Assembly: GCA_026874595.1 (NCBI GenBank)
Contig: CM049310.1
Span: 91,023,556 to 91,087,555 of the forward strand
Direction: 5' to 3'
DNA from: Sipunculus nudus
Lineage: Eukaryota; Annelida; Sipuncula; Golfingiida; Sipunculidae
Length of the DNA stretch: 64,000 nucleotides
Under the pieces are notes generated by a model, which ran no database searches, had not been told where the DNA came from, and worked only from the letters and a program-made list of their open reading frames with translations. The stretch's first letter is position 1; the number at the start of each line of letters is the position of its first letter. Of the stretch, positions 61,115 to 64,000 are shown one piece after another. The position numbers and the translations under genes were made by a program.

Positions 61115-63415
61115 ATGGACGCCCTTAAATTTCTCTCGGCGATTGTGATGTATAACTCAACATGTAAGCTACATTTGTTTATTCTTGTTTTTAGATAAAA
61201 TAGGTAATTTTGAAACGTTGAGGGTTATACATTTTGAAGTAAGCATATAGTGCAGTCTTAACAAACCTTTGGTAGCTTGCATAATATCATATCCTGTTCC
61301 GCAAAGGGTAGCCTTTGCTGTAGTTCCAAAAAAAATAGGCTGCAATTAAGAAATGAGATCTAATAAACTAGAATAAAACAAAAGAAAACAAAAACAAAAA
61401 AAAAAACAACAAAAAACATGCAAAATATTTTAGCGAATTTATTAATTCAACTGAGAAAACGGTATATTTTTTTCTATAACGTCTCATTCCCATTGACGAA
61501 AGTCACTGGTCACATGACCAAACAAACTACATTTTAGTGTCATAAATATTCTATAAAATTATACTGTCAAAGTGATGCTGGTACACCATGACAGGCGCCA
61601 TGTTACTTGGCACAAGATTTAAGAAAAACTAGAAGGCTTAAAAATATAAATGTAGGTTTTGGCCTGAGGTCTCATATAAGGCTTTCACTCATTCACCCTC
61701 TTTAGTCTTATATTGTGCGACCTTATTTAAGTCGGATCCGATCGCAACAACAAATAAAACCAAGCACATGTCCTCCCTGTCTGAAATCAAATTCGTGAGG
61801 CGTATGTTAGAAAGAGCATTTACATATCCAAAGAAGTAGATTTCTTTGATTTAAGTAAGAAATACGTTTAAAATATACTTAAAATATACGACCTTTATCT
61901 ATGTCATATTTTATTTACTTTTAAATTTTTTTTAACAGTACTTACGATTCCTGGTAAACAGCTTGTTCCATTCGGCGAGCGGATCTCACTAAATTGCTCT
62001 GTTCGGGAAGCAAATAATATATTATCTATAAAATACCATAAGACAGGTTTTGGAGGAAAGGAAGAACTTTTTGCTGTGCAAGTTCCTGGGAGACGTGATT
62101 TGGATGAACCACAACTGCGTGCGCCAAAATCTAAAAGAATCCGGTCAATGGGATGGGGAAAAGTGGAAATCAGCGACGCCCGGACGAACGACGCAGGGAC
62201 TTATTCGTGTCGGGTGGACATGATGGAAGGGTACCCTCTTCATATAAATGCGACGTTACCACCGGTGTACGTTATAGGTATGATTGGCAGAGTAATCGGG
62301 ATTTAAGTAGAAAATCAGTCTTAAGAGAATTTGAATTTATAGACGTAATGATAATCATGAGAGGTTTTATGGATCGGGCGTGAAAAAATCAGTGAAAAGC
62401 AATAACAGTGAAAAGTCCATGACGATCTTATTTACTTTCATATACACTGTGCCATTCAGGTATTAAAGTATGGTCTGAAAACCGGAGTCAGCCTAATGAT
62501 GCAGGAGATATTCGAATGATCTGTCACGTGACCGGATTTCCGGGGAAGGTTAACATCACGTGGTCAAGGGAAGACGCAGAGGAGGTTCAGACTGACGTGT
62601 GTGATGCCTCCTGCAACATCACTTGGCATATTGACATTAATTTAATACGACATGAAGAAAACTATACATGCACAGCTGAGAATGATATCTTCCAGATTTC
62701 TAACTGGCTGTCTCTTCGCTTACCTGGTAACTTTCATTTATAATTATGTATATCTGTCAGTAAAATAGTAGGTTCAATTTAAAATATGTTTACATGTTTT
62801 TTTAAATAACTACAGCCGTATCATAATGGATGTAAAATTACGCAAACTTTAAAATGTTTCTTTGTGATTGTGTCTTTGATCTTTGATCTCTTTCATTTTG
62901 TTTGTGTGTGTGGGGTAGGTGGGTATTTTAGCATTCCTGGTTTTGACTTGATTTTTTTTTTTCATAGAGCCAGTTATGTATCGCTACAAAAAGCACACTT
63001 AAACCACTGGGTGAATTCCGAATATCAACAAGAGCAAATAAAGAATAACAATATACAAAAATGCGTAAACTTCATTTTACTGAAGTGTTTAACGTTTACT
63101 TAATGTCGACAAAGATTGTGAGTTCAAGACTGTGTAATGGTAGGTTAAATCAGTCTGCAGATTTTTAAACATTTTTATAAACTTTTTCTAAACCAAATTT
63201 TTCTTAATATAACAGGTCAAACCCCCAGACTTCCGAATATCTCAGCAGATTGGAACATGCTCCGCATACTTACAGGATTTAGCGTCTTTCTTGGATTCAT
63301 CATCGCGGCCTCTTACATAACTTTATTAGTTTGCAGCAAAATTATGTTAGAAAGACAGCATTTATTAGAATCGCCGAATACAGAGCCACGAGTAATGCTT
63401 GAAGAGATCGTTTAA
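61115..63415 (+). CDS. Ig gene C: intact two-Ig-domain single-pass receptor (284 aa)
   Basis: Exons: signal peptide 61115-61163 (MDALKFLSAIVMYNST; an in-frame ATG at 61106 adds MTR), V-like Ig domain 61939-62277, second Ig domain 62460-62726, membrane and tail 63216-63415. Total 855 nt including the stop, all junctions GT-AG and phase 1. The layout is of a type I membrane protein with two extracellular Ig domains, a stalk, one transmembrane helix and a 28-residue tail. The tail has no tyrosine, so no ITIM or ITAM; it has ERQHLL, an acidic di-leucine sorting motif, and ends EEIV, compatible with a PDZ ligand. NAT, NRS, NIT and NYT are glycosylation sites. By architecture it could be an adhesion or immune-type recognition receptor. 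No specific family was recognised and the ligand is unknown. Confidence 0.85.
61939..62277 (+). CDS. Ig gene C, V-like domain exon
   Basis: Acceptor tttaacag and donor gtatga, 339 nt. It has ERISLNCSVREANNILS and SDARTNDAGTYSCRVDM. As in gene A the strand C Trp is absent (SIKYHKT). KSKRIRSMGWGKVEI, a basic loop before strand E, is conserved with A. Confidence 0.85.
62460..62726 (+). CDS. Ig gene C, second Ig domain exon
   Basis: Acceptor ccattcag and donor gtaact, 267 nt. It has MICHVTGFPGKVNITWSRED, VCDASCNITWHI and NYTCTAENDIFQIS. Retention of the following intron would add NFHL and a stop, giving a soluble form, exactly as in gene A. Confidence 0.85.
63216..63415 (+). CDS. Ig gene C, transmembrane and cytoplasmic exon
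   Basis: Acceptor aatataacag. It begins GQTPRLPNISADWNMLR (stalk), then ILTGFSVFLGFIIAASY followed by ITLLV (about 22 hydrophobic residues), then the tail CSKIMLERQHLLES...VMLEEIV and TAA at 63413-63415. It has no counterpart at the equivalent place after gene A. Confidence 0.85.
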
Positions 63416-63881
63416 CTGTGAAGACTTATTAGAGAGTTTGACTAACATACTTGTTGCAGGGTCTGTGGTACCACTAGGTTATCAGCTTAGTACTTTAGTA
63501 CTGAGCACACTGCCACAGCCTCATATTTAAAGAAATGGAGGGAATTAGTTCGCTGACAGAGCATCAAATGATTAATCAGATACATACGTCCTGGAGTCTT
63601 ACAATTTATTGCATCTATAAAAACACGAATTCGACCATTTCGATGCGTCTTTTCGGTATCCTTGTCAGAACGTTTCTTCTGGTAATGGAAAGGGTATATT
63701 TACTGCACATAAAACAAGCAAACCTGTATAAACTGATTCAGATGTTATGTGAAAGTACAGAATGTTTTAAATTTGGGATTTCATTTATTATGTAATTTTA
63801 CTCAGGATTTTTTATGAACTTTGCAACCGAATGCCATGAGTTGGTTTGTTCTCTTTCAACGTATCTATAGTTTTTAGTGTT

Positions 63882-63887
63882 AATAAA
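63882..63887 (+). terminator. Polyadenylation signal of Ig gene C
   Basis: aataaa in gtgttaataaaacg, about 470 bp after the stop and conserved at the matching place after gene A. An open frame at 63535-63795 lies in this 3' UTR and is not considered coding. Confidence 0.55.
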
Positions 63888-64000
63888 ACGTATTGAATTT
63901 CTTTCGATGGCAGCTGATTTAATTTTTTATTGTAAATACATTTAGAAACGGGTGGAGGTTAAGTTTTAAACGGAATATGTAATAATTCTTCTTAAACAGC

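Overview
This is AT-rich animal nuclear DNA: split genes with GT-AG introns, long microsatellites, decayed non-LTR retrotransposons and many dispersed repeats. A gene encoding a C2-PDZ member of the RGS3 family, an Ig-receptor cluster and the repeat style suggest a marine invertebrate, most likely a lophotrochozoan such as a bivalve mollusc. The organism is an inference; the gene structures are read directly from the sequence.

Layout. (1) 1-2.1 kb holds a decayed Tx1/L1-type LINE. (2) 3.97-13.7 kb, minus strand, holds twelve consecutive, phase-consistent coding exons of an RGS3-like gene. They encode a unique N-terminus, a C2 domain, a PDZ domain and a repeat-bearing linker. The RGS domain is not visible and probably lies beyond the left edge. 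A GC-richer putative promoter is at about 14.0-14.5 kb. (3) 15-40 kb shows no convincing gene. It is a patchwork of three dispersed repeat families, called A, B and C here, present in several direct and inverted copies, plus a second LINE remnant, MITE-like elements, palindromes and microsatellites. (4) 42.6-64 kb is a tandemly duplicated region carrying a small family of two-Ig-domain receptors on the plus strand. Gene C (61.1-63.4 kb) is complete: signal peptide, V-like Ig domain, second Ig domain, transmembrane exon and a short tail, 284 aa. Gene A (48.2-49.9 kb) keeps the same first three exons but has lost the transmembrane exon by deletion. Gene B (56.7-57.4 kb) has both Ig exons with intact splice sites, but one stop codon in the V-like exon. 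A roughly 97-bp piece of a gene B-like V exon sits inverted at 47.1-47.2 kb beside a perfect 39-bp inverted repeat. About 4 kb of non-coding flank is duplicated along with the genes (42.6-46.6 and 50.8-55.6 kb).

The most interesting part is the Ig cluster. Between A and C the membrane-distal domain differs at about 25% of residues and the second domain at about 9%. One copy is anchored and one is apparently soluble, one is interrupted, a detached V fragment exists, and every coding junction is phase 1, so exons of neighbouring copies could be spliced together. This is what an expanding, diversifying recognition-receptor family would look like. That function is inferred, not shown.
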